Below are positions 18,852 through 27,672 of a stretch of DNA of 64,000 nt, one piece after another. This stretch comes from Chloroflexota bacterium (lineage in GTDB: Bacteria > Chloroflexota > Limnocylindria > Limnocylindrales > CSP1-4), in assembly GCA_919901745.1 (NCBI GenBank), contig CAKKPP010000007.1, positions 62,001 through 126,000 of the forward strand, given 5' to 3'. The position numbers and the translations under genes were made by a program. Under the pieces are notes generated by a model, which did not search any database, was not told the origin of the DNA, and was given only the letters and a program-made list of their open reading frames with translations. Every line of letters begins with the position of its first letter. The first letter of the stretch is position 1.

Positions 18852-19056
18852 AGCCTGGCCGGCAGAGGTTCGTCGCGGCGTGGCGAAGGCGCCGCCGGTG
18901 ATAGGCGAAAGGTGGCGTGTGGTGCGACGCAGCTGACGGTACTCCCAGTCGGGCGACGATAGTACCGGTATGAACCTTGCAGGACGCCTTGCGGAGCCCT
19001 TTGACGGTGCCCCTCGGCACCGCTAGTCGCGGGTAGGCATCCCACGAGCTGTGCGC

Positions 19057-20229
19057 TCAGGCCGTCGCGGCCTTCGTGGCTCCGGCCGAGCCGATCCCTG
19101 CCTCCTGGGCGTGCATCGCCTCGAGCCAGCGCTCGGCATCGATGGCCGCCTTGCAGCCGTCGCCCGCCGCGGTCACCGCCTGCCGGTACCGGTGGTCGTG
19201 GACGTCGCCCGCGATGAACACGCCGTCGATCTTCGAGCGTGTCTCATCCTCGACGACGAGGTAGCCCTTCTCGTCGACGTCGAGTTCACCCCGGAAGATG
19301 TCCGTGTTGGGCTTGTAGCCGATCGCGATGAACAGCCCGCCCATCGGAACCTGGGACGTCTCGCCGGTCTTCGTGTCCCTGAGGCGCAGCCCTTCGACCT
19401 TGGCCGTGCCGATGACCTCGTCGACCTCGACATTCGTCCGGATCTCGATCTTGTCGTTCGCCTTCGCCCGGTCGATCATGATCTTGGACGCCCGGAACGC
19501 GTCGCGGCGGTGGAGGAGGTGGACCTTCGTCGCGAACCGGGTCAGGAACGTGGCCTCCTCGAGTGCCGTGTCGCCACCGCCCACGACGGCGACCTCCTCG
19601 CCGCGGAAGAAGAACCCGTCGCACGTCGCGCAGGCGGACACGCCTCGACCCCGTAACCGGGTCTCCGAGTCCAGGCCAAGCCAGAGGGCCGATGCGCCGC
19701 TGGCCACGATCACCGCGTCGCCGCGATATTCCGTGCCTCGCGCCCAGACCCGAAACGGCCGCCGGGAGAAGTCCACCCGATCGACATCGATGTCGACGAT
19801 GTGCGTGCCGAACCGTTCGGCCTGCTCACGAAACTTGGCCATCAGCTCCGGACCCTGGATGCCCTCGGGAAAGCCCGGATAGTTCTCGACGTCGCTCGTG
19901 ATCATGAGCTGGCCGCCGGCAGCGGAGCCGGCGAGCACGATCGGGGCGAGGTCGGCGCGGGCGGCATAGATTGCGGCCGTCAAGCCGGCCGGCCCGGACC
20001 CGATGATCAGGACCTTCGCCTCGGTTCGTCCGCCGGACTCTGCCGATGCCGACCCCGGGACGCCGGCGGCCGGGGTGGACGCAACCGCCACGCCCGCTCC
20101 CGCGACACCCTCATCTCGCGAGAAGTCGATGGCGAAACCGGCGAAGGCGTCGGCCCCGGCGGGCGTCGTCATGGGCGCATCGGGGGACGCGGCGGGATCG
20201 GGGCGTGCTGTCTTCTCTGTGTCGGTCAT
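19057..20229 (-). CDS. trxB: Thioredoxin reductase with N-terminal extension
   Basis: It reduces thioredoxin with NADPH through FAD and a redox-active disulfide. The FAD motif GSGPAGLTAAIYAARA begins near residue 76, CATC in SACATCDGFF is the active disulfide, VVGGGDTALEEA is the NADPH motif and GVFIAGDV the second FAD motif. The catalytic part is the normal 310 residues. The preceding 70 or so residues are Ala/Pro/Gly-rich and probably disordered. The ATG at 20229 has no better-supported competitor, although Met20 is possible. The partner thioredoxin is not adjacent. An alternative in this superfamily is a ferredoxin/flavin-thioredoxin reductase, but the NADPH motif is intact. Confidence 0.92.
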   Translation of the reverse strand: MTDTEKTARPDPAASPDAPMTTPAGADAFAGFAIDFSRDEGVAGAGVAVASTPAAGVPGSASAESGGRTEAKVLIIGSGPAGLTAAIYAARADLAPIVLAGSAAGGQLMITSDVENYPGFPEGIQGPELMAKFREQAERFGTHIVDIDVDRVDFSRRPFRVWARGTEYRGDAVIVASGASALWLGLDSETRLRGRGVSACATCDGFFFRGEEVAVVGGGDTALEEATFLTRFATKVHLLHRRDAFRASKIMIDRAKANDKIEIRTNVEVDEVIGTAKVEGLRLRDTKTGETSQVPMGGLFIAIGYKPNTDIFRGELDVDEKGYLVVEDETRSKIDGVFIAGDVHDHRYRQAVTAAGDGCKAAIDAERWLEAMHAQEAGIGSAGATKAATA

Positions 20230-20335
20230 CGTCCTGACTTTCTCGTCTCAACGCGGCGTCGATCCGTCTCGCGTGCTCTCGATCGTACCATCACTCGATA
20301 CCCCATGGGAGTATTGCTGCTCACGGTCCGCGAGG

Positions 20336-21232
20336 TCATAGCACGCGCAGCGCGGGCAGCACGTCGCTGCCCAGCAATTCGAGCCGACCCGGCTCCCAGA
20401 CGTCGCGGACGGCCATGATCACGTGCTGGGCCCCGGCATCCGACAGCTCACCGAGCCGATCCACGACTTCGGCCGGGCTCGATGTTCCGGGCCGCCCGTC
20501 GGCCGAGACGCGAACGCTCACCAGGGTGGTCCGCTCGATCTCATCCGGGTCGCGACCGATCGCGGCGCAATGCTCGCGCAGGACCTCGAACTTGTGGTGG
20601 ATCGTCTCAGGCCCGCCGAACACGTTGCAGGCGTCGCCGTACTGGGCCACCAGTCGCAGCGTCTTTCGCTCACCACCACCGCCGATCATGATCGGGGGGC
20701 GCGGCCGGGAGATCGACTGCGGACCGTTCAGCAACCGCGTCGCCCGATAGTGGCGCCCTTCGAAAGGCGCTTCGGTTCCGCGCTCGCCGCTGAACATGCC
20801 GTGGGCGATCTGGAGCGTCTCCTCGAGCATCTCGAAGCGGTCGGCCATGGGTGGAAACGGGAACCCCAGCCCGTTGGATTCCTCCTGGTTCCAGGCTGCG
20901 CCGATGCCCAGCCACGCACGGCCACCGGACAGGATGTCGAGGGTCGTCGTGGCCTTCACCCACAGAGCGGGCTGGCGGTAGTGGACGCCACCGACGAGGA
21001 GGCCGAGCCGGGCACGCTCGGAATGTGCCGCCATGAACCCGAGGGCCGTCATCCCTTCGAGCATCGGGTCTTCGGGGACGCCCAGTCCACGGATCTGGAA
21101 GAAGTGATCCATCACCCAGATCGAATCGAACCCGACATCGTCCGCGGTTCGCACGACGCGCGCCAGGGTCGGCCCGATGGCCTCGGGGCCGCCGGGCCAG
21201 GTGAACGACGAGATCTGGAGGCCGACCTTCAC
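20336..21232 (-). CDS. LLM-class F420-dependent oxidoreductase
   Basis: A 298-residue (beta/alpha)8 protein of the bacterial-luciferase-like (LLM) superfamily. N-terminal strand MKVGLQISSFTWPGG, FDSIWVMDHFFQI, the loop RARLGLLVGGVHYRQPALWVK and ILSGGRAWLGIGAAWNQEE are typical of F420-binding members, as is PPIMIGGGGERKTLRL. It starts with GTG at 21232, 70 bases after the cofE stop and on the same strand. With cofC/D/E beside it, F420 rather than FMN is the likely cofactor. The substrate is unknown. Confidence 0.85.
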   Translation of the reverse strand: MKVGLQISSFTWPGGPEAIGPTLARVVRTADDVGFDSIWVMDHFFQIRGLGVPEDPMLEGMTALGFMAAHSERARLGLLVGGVHYRQPALWVKATTTLDILSGGRAWLGIGAAWNQEESNGLGFPFPPMADRFEMLEETLQIAHGMFSGERGTEAPFEGRHYRATRLLNGPQSISRPRPPIMIGGGGERKTLRLVAQYGDACNVFGGPETIHHKFEVLREHCAAIGRDPDEIERTTLVSVRVSADGRPGTSSPAEVVDRLGELSDAGAQHVIMAVRDVWEPGRLELLGSDVLPALRVL

Positions 21233-21302
21233 GTGAGGCTCCTGCGGATGCGCTGTGGGTGAGCGTATCCCACGCGGCCGCGGAGCCGCCCGAACCGCAC
21301 CT

Positions 21303-22082
21303 TCAGCGGAACAGGTCGGCCTCGGCCGGGATCAGCGCCTCGCGAATCGAGCCCTCCCCGCGACGAACGGCGCTGCCCCGGATCAGGGCAACGGGTCGCC
21401 CGGCGGACTTGCCCAGGGCCAGCTCGGCGGCCGATGCGAGCTCGTCCGCGACCGCCCGGACCGTGGAACGCATCGTCCGGCCGTCGTGGTCGGGGGTGCC
21501 CCTGAGATCCTCGAGAGGCGCCAGTCCGGAGACACCGATCGCCACGTCGACGATGCCCCAGCGCCACGGCCGGCCGAATGAATCGGAAACGACGACCGCG
21601 ACGTCGACGCCCAGTGAATCGCGGATCGTCGCCCGGATCCGCCGCGCTGATTCATCGGGATCGACCGGGAGCAAGGTCACCAGGTCACCCGTCCCGGGGC
21701 CGACGTTCGACGCGTCGATCCCGCCGTTGGCGCAGACGAACCCGTGAGCCGTCTCGCTGATGATCACGCCGTTGGCCATCCGCACGATCCGCCGCGCCTC
21801 GCGCAGGACGACCTCGACCTGGCGGGCGTCGCGATCCCAGCGCTCGGCGAAGGCAACGGCCTCGGGCCGCGGCTCGACGCTGGTCAGGTCGACCGTGGCC
21901 CCCTCGGCCTTGGAGACGATCTTCTGGGTCACGACCAGGACGTCGTCCGGAAGCAGCGGCAGGAGGCCCGGCGTCCGCCGGACTGCGTCCACCACGATCG
22001 CGCCGACATCGTCTCCGAGCCGCACCTCGGGGATCCCCTCGAGCGCTACGATGGCGAGCGAACCGCCGGGTTCAGCCGGCAC
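21303..22082 (-). CDS. cofE: Coenzyme F420-0:L-glutamate ligase
   Basis: It adds L-glutamates to F420-0 using GTP. The 259-residue product has VVTQKIVSKAEGATVDL near residue 50, the active-site loop GFVCANGGIDASNVGPG and VVVSDSFGRPWRWGIVDVAIGVSGL. It corresponds to the N-terminal domain of actinobacterial FbiB and lacks the C-terminal nitroreductase-like domain. The start is inferred at GTG 22082, overlapping the cofC stop by 11 bases; an ATG at 22124 would intrude further into cofC. The order cofD-cofC-cofE on the minus strand supports one F420 operon. Confidence 0.93.
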   Translation of the reverse strand: MPAEPGGSLAIVALEGIPEVRLGDDVGAIVVDAVRRTPGLLPLLPDDVLVVTQKIVSKAEGATVDLTSVEPRPEAVAFAERWDRDARQVEVVLREARRIVRMANGVIISETAHGFVCANGGIDASNVGPGTGDLVTLLPVDPDESARRIRATIRDSLGVDVAVVVSDSFGRPWRWGIVDVAIGVSGLAPLEDLRGTPDHDGRTMRSTVRAVADELASAAELALGKSAGRPVALIRGSAVRRGEGSIREALIPAEADLFR

Positions 22083-22698
22083 GGAGGAGGTCCGGGGCCA
22101 GGTCCTCGACGAGCAGCAGGTCATCCATCGTGTCGAGGTCCACGGCCAGTGGTCCAGCGAGGTCCAGGAGGCGGGCGCCTGCCGTCATGGCCGCCGCACG
22201 ATGCGCGGCGGCACTGTCTCCGCCGAAGCACGGATCGATGGCGTCGGGTGGCGCAATGAGCAGTGCGTTCGTGCCGCGACCGTGGCGGTCCGCGACCAGT
22301 GCGACGAGTGGCTCCGGGGGGACTGCCTCAGGGTCCATCGCCTCGACCACCGCCTGGAGCGCGTCCGGCGTCACGAGGGGGAGGTCCACCGGGACGACCA
22401 GAACGGCGGTCGCTCCTCGCGCGATGGCGTCGTCTCGTGCCTGACGCACGCCTTCGTTGAGACCGCCGGCGATCTGCCGGAGCGGACGCGCCCCGAGACG
22501 CTCGGCCTCCGCGAGGGCCACGTGGTCGGGGCTCACCACGATCGTCTCGTCGATCCCGGAGGTCGCGAGGCAGGCGCCGACCGTTCGCCGCAGCATCCGC
22601 AACACGAGCTCGCGCCGCTCCTCCGCGTCGAGCACGGCACCGAGGCGCGACTTGGCGGCTTCCAGGGATCCGATCGGGATCAGGGCGCTGACGGACAC
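22072..22698 (-). CDS. cofC: 2-phospho-L-lactate (or phosphoenolpyruvate) guanylyltransferase
   Basis: This nucleotidyltransferase activates 2-phospholactate or, in actinobacteria, phosphoenolpyruvate with GTP for the CofD step. The 208-residue product begins VSALIPIGSLEAAKSRLGAVLDAEERREL, an NTP-transferase loop, and contains VLVVPVDLPLVTP (metal-binding Asp) and GRGTNALLIAPPDAI. GTG at 22698 is the start: the frame upstream is a shadow of cofD. It lies 20 bases after the cofD stop. Which triose substrate is used cannot be told from sequence alone. Confidence 0.92.
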   Translation of the reverse strand: MSVSALIPIGSLEAAKSRLGAVLDAEERRELVLRMLRRTVGACLATSGIDETIVVSPDHVALAEAERLGARPLRQIAGGLNEGVRQARDDAIARGATAVLVVPVDLPLVTPDALQAVVEAMDPEAVPPEPLVALVADRHGRGTNALLIAPPDAIDPCFGGDSAAAHRAAAMTAGARLLDLAGPLAVDLDTMDDLLLVEDLAPDLLRAG

Positions 22699-22718
22699 GT
22701 GCTGAATCGTACGCCGCG

Positions 22719-23654
22719 TCAGCCGGGGATCGACAGCAGCTCGCCGGCGAGACGGGCACGCCCGGCGTCGTCGGCCATGATCGTGTCGGTCACGATCGCT
22801 CGGAGGCCCAGCGCCGAGATCGGCGCGGCGAGGTCCGCGTCGACCTTGTCGAGCACGAAGCGGTCGATCCACGAGGCGTAGACGCGGGCGACGCCCAGCG
22901 CCGACACGTCGTGGCCGAGCGAGGCCAGCATCCGATCCGCCGGCCCCTTGAGGGCGCGACCGCCGACGATCCCGGACACGGCCGTGACCGGTACGCCGCG
23001 GCCGCGAGCCGCGTGGATCGCGTCGAGGAGTCCCGGCACGGCGACGATCGGGCCGATCGACACGATTGGGTTCGACGGCGCCACGATGATCGCCTCGGCC
23101 CGCGCGAACGCGTCCACAACCTCGTCGGTGACTCGCGCGTCCGCGACGCCACGAAACGCCACGTCCCGAACGGTCGGCTCCTGGTGGCGCCGCACGAAAT
23201 AGTCCTGGAACTCGAGCCAGCCCTCGTCGGTTCGCACCTCCGTGCGGACGGGCTCGTCGGACATCGGCAGGATCGTTGGGCCCAGCCCCAGGCCGCGCTG
23301 GAGGTGGCGGGCGACGGACGTGAGTCGTTCGCCGTCGCGGAGGCGCATCGTGCGCACCACGTGCGTGGCGAGATCCCGGTCGCCGAGCCGGAACCAGGTC
23401 TCCTCGCCGTATCGCGCCAGCATCTCGGCCGCGGCGAACGTTTCGCCGGCGATGCCCCAGCCCCAGTCGCGGTTGTCGATGCCGGCGAGGGTGTACATGA
23501 CCGTGTCGTGATCCGGGCAGACCAGCAGGCCGTGACGCTCGAAATCGTCAGCGGTGTTGACCACGACGGTGAGGTCGCCGCTGAGGTGAGCCTGGAGACC
23601 GTGGGCCAGCTTTGCGCCGCCGACCCCGCCGGCGAGGAGGACGACCCGGGTCAT
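22719..23654 (-). CDS. cofD: 2-phospho-L-lactate transferase (F420-0 or dehydro-F420-0 forming)
   Basis: It couples the guanylated three-carbon acid to 7,8-didemethyl-8-hydroxy-5-deazariboflavin (Fo). The 311-residue product starts MTRVVLLAGGVGGAKLAHGLQ, then VVNTADDFERHGLLVCPDHDTVMYTLAG, MSDEPVRTEV, IVAPSNPIVSIGPI and the ending IVTDTIM. The ATG at 23654 overlaps the upstream LLM gene's stop by 4 bases. An apparent 705-codon reading that continues beyond this start is an out-of-frame shadow of that gene. No Fo synthase (cofG/cofH or fbiC) lies in the window. Confidence 0.95.
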   Translation of the reverse strand: MTRVVLLAGGVGGAKLAHGLQAHLSGDLTVVVNTADDFERHGLLVCPDHDTVMYTLAGIDNRDWGWGIAGETFAAAEMLARYGEETWFRLGDRDLATHVVRTMRLRDGERLTSVARHLQRGLGLGPTILPMSDEPVRTEVRTDEGWLEFQDYFVRRHQEPTVRDVAFRGVADARVTDEVVDAFARAEAIIVAPSNPIVSIGPIVAVPGLLDAIHAARGRGVPVTAVSGIVGGRALKGPADRMLASLGHDVSALGVARVYASWIDRFVLDKVDADLAAPISALGLRAIVTDTIMADDAGRARLAGELLSIPG

Positions 23655-24625
23655 CGCCGGCCGGCCTCCGCGGGCCCTTCCAGCCGGGCTGCAACCTCGC
23701 CCACACGTTCGATCGTCTCGCCGTCGTACGGCGCCGGCAGCCGGATGATGATCGTTCCGAACCCCAGTTCGACATACGGGCGAAGGGCGTCGGCGATGCC
23801 ATCCGGAGGACCGAGGAGGGGAGTGCCAGGCCCGGCACTCGTGCTGCCGTTGTGCGCAAGGAGGCCGGCAAACGCCGCCCGGGCGTCGGCTGGATCGTCG
23901 CGAATCACCATCGGGAATGAGATCGTCCGCTCGATCGACTTCGGGTCGCGACCGGCGCCCGTGGCCGCCGCTTCGAGGATGGCCAGCCGCGTCTCCGCAT
24001 CGGTGACCGATCCGTTCGTATTCCAGCCGTCGGCAACGCGGCCGACCAGCGGGATCCCCTTGCGCGGCCCGGACGCGCCGATGAGGATCGGCAGGTGGTC
24101 CTGGATGGGCCGGGGTGCGCAGATCGCATCGTGCATCCGGTAGAAGCGTCCTTCGTGGGTGACGATCTCGCCGTCGAGCAACCGGCGGATCAGGCCGACG
24201 GCCTCTTCCAGGCGATCGATGCGCTCGCCGAACCCTGCCCCAAACTCGATCCCAAAGGCCTCGTGCTCGCGTTCGAACCACGCCGCCCCGATGCCCAACA
24301 CCGCTCGACCGCCGGAGAGGTGGTCGAGGGTCGTTGCCAGCTTGGCCGTGAGTCCCGGGTTCCGGAAGGTGTTGGCGCCCACCATGAGGCCCAGCCGGGC
24401 CCGGCCCGTCAGGGGGGCCAGTCCGGCGAGGACGCTCCAGCCCTCGAGGATGGGCTGATCCGAGGGGCCGAAGATCGCGTTGAGATGGTCCCAGGTCCAG
24501 ATCGAATCCCAGCCGGATCGTTCGGCGAGCAGCGCCGCGTCGCGCAGGGCCGGCCAACCGGTGGCCTGCGACCAGAATTGCGCACCGAAGCGCACCGGCA
24601 CCGTGGGTCCCGACGCGTCGATCAC
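23651..24625 (-). CDS. LLM-class F420-dependent oxidoreductase
   Basis: A 324-residue luciferase-like protein. Recognisable parts are VRFGAQFWSQATGW, DSIWTWDHLNAIFG, RARLGLMVGANTFRNPGLTAKLATTLDHLSGGRAVLGIGAAW and HLPILIGASGPRKGIPLV. The GTG at 24625 overlaps the stop of the preceding flavin-binding gene (GTGA). It overlaps cofD by 4 bases downstream, so production is coupled to F420 synthesis. It is only distantly related to the LLM proteins at 20.3 and 26.8 kb, so these are paralogues with different substrates rather than recent duplicates. Confidence 0.86.
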   Translation of the reverse strand: MIDASGPTVPVRFGAQFWSQATGWPALRDAALLAERSGWDSIWTWDHLNAIFGPSDQPILEGWSVLAGLAPLTGRARLGLMVGANTFRNPGLTAKLATTLDHLSGGRAVLGIGAAWFEREHEAFGIEFGAGFGERIDRLEEAVGLIRRLLDGEIVTHEGRFYRMHDAICAPRPIQDHLPILIGASGPRKGIPLVGRVADGWNTNGSVTDAETRLAILEAAATGAGRDPKSIERTISFPMVIRDDPADARAAFAGLLAHNGSTSAGPGTPLLGPPDGIADALRPYVELGFGTIIIRLPAPYDGETIERVGEVAARLEGPAEAGRR

Positions 24626-25059
24626 GCGTCCCCGAGGTGATCGTGGACCCGGGCGGCGCGGACGCGGAACGAGATCCGTGCGTGCGCCCTGTAGTCGGCC
24701 TCGACCTCGGGCCCGGCGAGGCCCTCGTGATAGCGGCGGTGGAGCGCCACGATGTCGGCCAGTGCCCGCTCGAGGTCGTCGTCCGTGGCGACCAGCCTGC
24801 ATGCGAGGCCGAGCCAGCGGTAGCCGGAGGCGGCATCGGGGACCGCGAGCGAGATGCGCCCGGTGCGGCGGAGGTCCTGCGACCAGCGGCGCGTCACGCG
24901 GCTGTTCAGCAGGATGGTGTCGTCGGGCTCGAGCCGATACCAGACCGTCGACTGGCGAGGGTCGCCGGCCGCGCCGACGGTTGCCACGACGGCAACCCGC
25001 GGCGCGTCGAGGAAGAGCCGATGCGCGGGTTGGAGAGCGCTCGCCTGCTCGACGGTCAT
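24622..25059 (-). CDS. FMN/F420-binding split-barrel protein (PPOX class)
   Basis: A 145-residue protein of the pyridoxamine-phosphate-oxidase-like split-barrel fold. RVAVVATVGAAGDPRQSTVWYRLEPDDTILLNSRVTRRWSQDLRRTGRISLAVPD matches the F420-binding members, in which a basic residue after the third strand contacts the cofactor; a late ARISFRVRAARVHDH strand closes the barrel. The ATG at 25059 is the first start giving the full fold. Its stop overlaps the LLM gene, and cofD follows, so F420 dependence is likely. Members reduce or oxidise small aromatic or tetrapyrrole substrates; the substrate here is unknown. Confidence 0.82.
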   Translation of the reverse strand: MTVEQASALQPAHRLFLDAPRVAVVATVGAAGDPRQSTVWYRLEPDDTILLNSRVTRRWSQDLRRTGRISLAVPDAASGYRWLGLACRLVATDDDLERALADIVALHRRYHEGLAGPEVEADYRAHARISFRVRAARVHDHLGDA

Positions 25060-25085
25060 GAGCAGATGGTAGCCGAGGGCCTCGA

Positions 25086-25730
25086 TCAGGCGATCCGCTC
25101 GCCGCCGTTCACGGCCAGGTCGAGCCAGTTCTCCGGTGGAGCCAGGGGGCAGGCCCAGCGCGGGTCGAACGCGCAGGACGGCTGGAAGGCGAAGTTGAAG
25201 TCGATGACGAGGCGACCCTCGGGATCCGTGCCCAGATCGGCGCCCTTGGCGGCATCGAGCAGGTAGCGGCCCGCGCCGTACGTCTCGGTCCCATTCGTCG
25301 CATCGCGAAAGGGCAGGAACAGTCCGCCCGCGTACCCGGCCATCCAGTACAGGTCGAGGCGGCGGGGTCCGGCCGCGAACGGGATCTCGAGCCAGCCGAT
25401 GCGTCCAAAGTGCATGGTCGCGCCGTCGCTGACGGGAAGCGCCAGGCCGACCGGTTCGTGACCCGACTCGTCCGGCGTGACGCGGACGTGGAAACGAAGG
25501 GCCGCGTCGTACGGCCAGTGGCGTGCCGCGAACGCTTCCCGCGATGCCGCCGGAACGGGCGACTGGGCATGCTCCCGATACAGGCGCTGCCGTTCGGCGC
25601 GCCACCGTTCCCACCCGTCGACCGCTCGATCCTCGGGTTCGCGTCGGACCGCCGCATACAGGTCGGCGACCCGGCGCCGCCAGTCGGCCAGCTCGACCAC
25701 CTGGTCGGGGTCGCGTGCCGGCTCGCTCAC
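25086..25730 (-). CDS. DUF1684 family protein
   Basis: A 214-residue soluble protein with the DUF1684 hallmark C-terminus: GRLVIDFNFAFQPSCAFDPRWACPLAPPENWLDLAVNGGE. The invariant Cys/Pro pattern and an upstream GAGRYLLDA stretch are present. The N-terminus is a helical WRRRVADLYAAVRR segment. It starts with GTG at 25730 and ends 26 bases before the split-barrel gene. The biochemical role of the family is not established. It is the probable first gene of the minus-strand F420 unit; the 25731-25914 gap separates it from the divergent phosphorylase and holds only the ribosome binding site of that gene. Confidence 0.85.
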   Translation of the reverse strand: MSEPARDPDQVVELADWRRRVADLYAAVRREPEDRAVDGWERWRAERQRLYREHAQSPVPAASREAFAARHWPYDAALRFHVRVTPDESGHEPVGLALPVSDGATMHFGRIGWLEIPFAAGPRRLDLYWMAGYAGGLFLPFRDATNGTETYGAGRYLLDAAKGADLGTDPEGRLVIDFNFAFQPSCAFDPRWACPLAPPENWLDLAVNGGERIA

Positions 25731-25914
25731 GTCTGCCGCCGCGCCGCCGGGTGCGGCGACGGTCGGACGTCGGTCATCGGGATCCTCTCGGCGACTGGTT
25801 GGCCAGCGTTCATGCTACGCGCCCCGACGACTCGATCGACGATCGGTGGCCCCGGCGCCGCACCCGGCTAGACTCTCGTCGTCGGCGAATCAACATGCGA
25901 AGGAGGCAGCGGCG

Positions 25915-26763
25915 ATGACGGACCGGGCGGAGATCGGCGTCTTCGGAGGCTCCGGCTTTTACTCGCTGCTCGACGACGTCGAGGAGGTCAAGGTCGACAC
26001 GCCCTATGGCCCGCCTTCGGACAGCTTCTTCCTTGCCGGAGTGAGTGGTCGCCGGGTCGCCTTCCTGCCTCGGCACGGCCGCCGCCACACGATCCCCCCG
26101 CACAAGATCAATTACCGGGCCAATGTCTGGGCGATGCGTTCGCTCGGGGTCAAGGCCGTCATCTCCCCGTGCGCCGCCGGCTCGCTCCAGCTGGGGGTGA
26201 AGCCGACCGATTTCGTCGTCGCCGACCAGTTCGTCGACCGGACGACCGGACGGGAGGACACGTTCTTCGACGGGCCCATCTCGTCGCACGTCTCCGCCGC
26301 CGAGATCTACGACCCGACGCTGCGGGCGCTGGCCATCCAGGTCATCCGCGAACACGGGATCGAGGTGCACGAGCGGGGGACGGTGGTCGTCATCCAGGGT
26401 CCGCGCTTCTCGACGAAGGCGGAATCGAAGTGGTTCAGCGATGCCGGGTGGGAGGTCATCAACATGACCCAGTACCCGGAGGCGTACCTGTGCCGCGAGC
26501 TGGGCATGGCCGTCGTCAACATCTCGCTCATCACCGACTACGACGCCGGGGTTCACGAGGGCACCGAGGTGGTCAATGCGATGAGCGTGCTCGAGGTCTT
26601 TGAGCAGAATGCCGAGCGGATCCAGAAGGTCGTGCTGGACATGATTGCCCGGTTCCCAGCCGACCTCGATGCCCTCGGAGCACGGGCCGCGCTCGAGTTC
26701 ACGCGTGGCGACGGCCACGCGATGTCCCCCAACGACATCCGGATCTTCGAAACCGGGCTGTGA
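25915..26763 (+). CDS. mtnP: S-methyl-5'-thioadenosine phosphorylase
   Basis: It phosphorolyses methylthioadenosine to adenine and methylthioribose-1-phosphate in methionine salvage. The 282-residue product starts EIGVFGGSGFYSLLDDV (phosphate-binding GGSG). It contains LPRHGRRHTIPPHKINYRANVWAM, VVIQGPRFSTKAES and MTQYPEAYLCRELGMAVVNISLITDYDAG, all typical of the MTAP/PNP-II trimeric family. AGGAGG precedes the ATG at 25915 by 9 bases. Purine nucleoside phosphorylase specificity is the main alternative; the STKAESKWF loop and NMTQYPE favour MTA. Confidence 0.93.
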   Translation: MTDRAEIGVFGGSGFYSLLDDVEEVKVDTPYGPPSDSFFLAGVSGRRVAFLPRHGRRHTIPPHKINYRANVWAMRSLGVKAVISPCAAGSLQLGVKPTDFVVADQFVDRTTGREDTFFDGPISSHVSAAEIYDPTLRALAIQVIREHGIEVHERGTVVVIQGPRFSTKAESKWFSDAGWEVINMTQYPEAYLCRELGMAVVNISLITDYDAGVHEGTEVVNAMSVLEVFEQNAERIQKVVLDMIARFPADLDALGARAALEFTRGDGHAMSPNDIRIFETGL

Positions 26764-26804
26764 GCCGGTCGACGGCCGACCGCTGACCGACCGATGACCG
26801 ACCG

Positions 26805-27644
26805 ATGACCGACCGCCTGCCGATCGGGGTCACGCTCGGGCCCATCGGCGTGGACGCGGCCTGGTGGCTCGACAGCGCGCGCCGCCTGGACGACGCCGGG
26901 TACGCCGGCATCTGGTGCTGGGACCACTTCGTGTCGCGCGGCGAGAAGACGACGCCGGTCCTCGAGGCGTGGACGATCCTGACCGCCGCAGCCGCGGTGA
27001 CACGCCGGGCGACGGTGGGCACCTTCGTCGCCAACGTGATGAACCGTCACCCAGCCGTTCTGGCCCGCATGGCCGCGACGCTTCAGCAGGTGAGCGGGGG
27101 GCGACTCGTCGTTGGGATCGGGATCGGTGGCGGGCCGGCCGAGCATGCCGCGTACGGGATCCCGTTTCCGGAGGCCTCGGAGCGGGCCGCTCGACTCGAG
27201 GAGGCCGTTGCCGTCCTGAGGTCCCTGTGGGCGGGCGGTCCGGCGGTCCTCGAGGGCAGGCACTACCCGCTGGATGGCGCCTGGGCGTATCCCCGTCCCG
27301 TGCCGCCGCCGCCGATCCTCATCGGTGGCCGAACGCCCGCCGGCGTCCGCCTGGCCGCCAGGGTCGGCGATGGGTGGGCGGCCGAGGCCGACGCCTTCGA
27401 GACCCTCGAACCGCTCTATCGCCACGCCCTGACCGAGGCAGGGCGCGATCGGGGGTCACAGCGCGTCCTCGTCGGCTTCGGGAGTGGGCGAGCGGGCCAG
27501 GACGCCCTGCGCGCCAGCCCGTGGATCGCCGATCCGCGGGGCACCCTGGGGCGGTGGCGGGCGCTCGGAGCCGATGAGGTCACGGTCACGGCCCGGACGA
27601 CCTGGGATGTCGAGGCGCTCGTCGAGGCCGCCCAGCGCTGGTGA
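26805..27644 (+). CDS. LLM-class F420-dependent oxidoreductase
   Basis: A 279-residue luciferase-like protein with GYAGIWCWDHFVSRGEKTTPVLEAW, RRATVGTFVANVMNRHPAVLARMAATLQQVSGGRLVVGIGIGG and PPPPILIGGRTPAGVRLAARVGDGW. It is shorter than most relatives at the C-terminus. The start codon lies inside a short tandem repeat (11-base unit CGATGACCGAC twice, 26791-26812); only the second ATG gives an open frame. It follows mtnP on the same strand by 41 bases. Confidence 0.84.
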   Translation: MTDRLPIGVTLGPIGVDAAWWLDSARRLDDAGYAGIWCWDHFVSRGEKTTPVLEAWTILTAAAAVTRRATVGTFVANVMNRHPAVLARMAATLQQVSGGRLVVGIGIGGGPAEHAAYGIPFPEASERAARLEEAVAVLRSLWAGGPAVLEGRHYPLDGAWAYPRPVPPPPILIGGRTPAGVRLAARVGDGWAAEADAFETLEPLYRHALTEAGRDRGSQRVLVGFGSGRAGQDALRASPWIADPRGTLGRWRALGADEVTVTARTTWDVEALVEAAQRW

Positions 27645-27672
27645 GCCCGGTTCGTGGCACCATCCCGACATC

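Noticed and set aside
22719..24836. 705-codon frame that would fuse cofD to a long N-terminal region
   Set aside because: CofD homology starts exactly at ATG 23654; upstream the frame is a shadow of the LLM gene at 23651-24625.
26764..26812. Short GACCGACCGAT repeats as a possible regulator-binding array
   Set aside because: Only two perfect units at a start codon; slippage in GC-rich DNA is enough to explain them.
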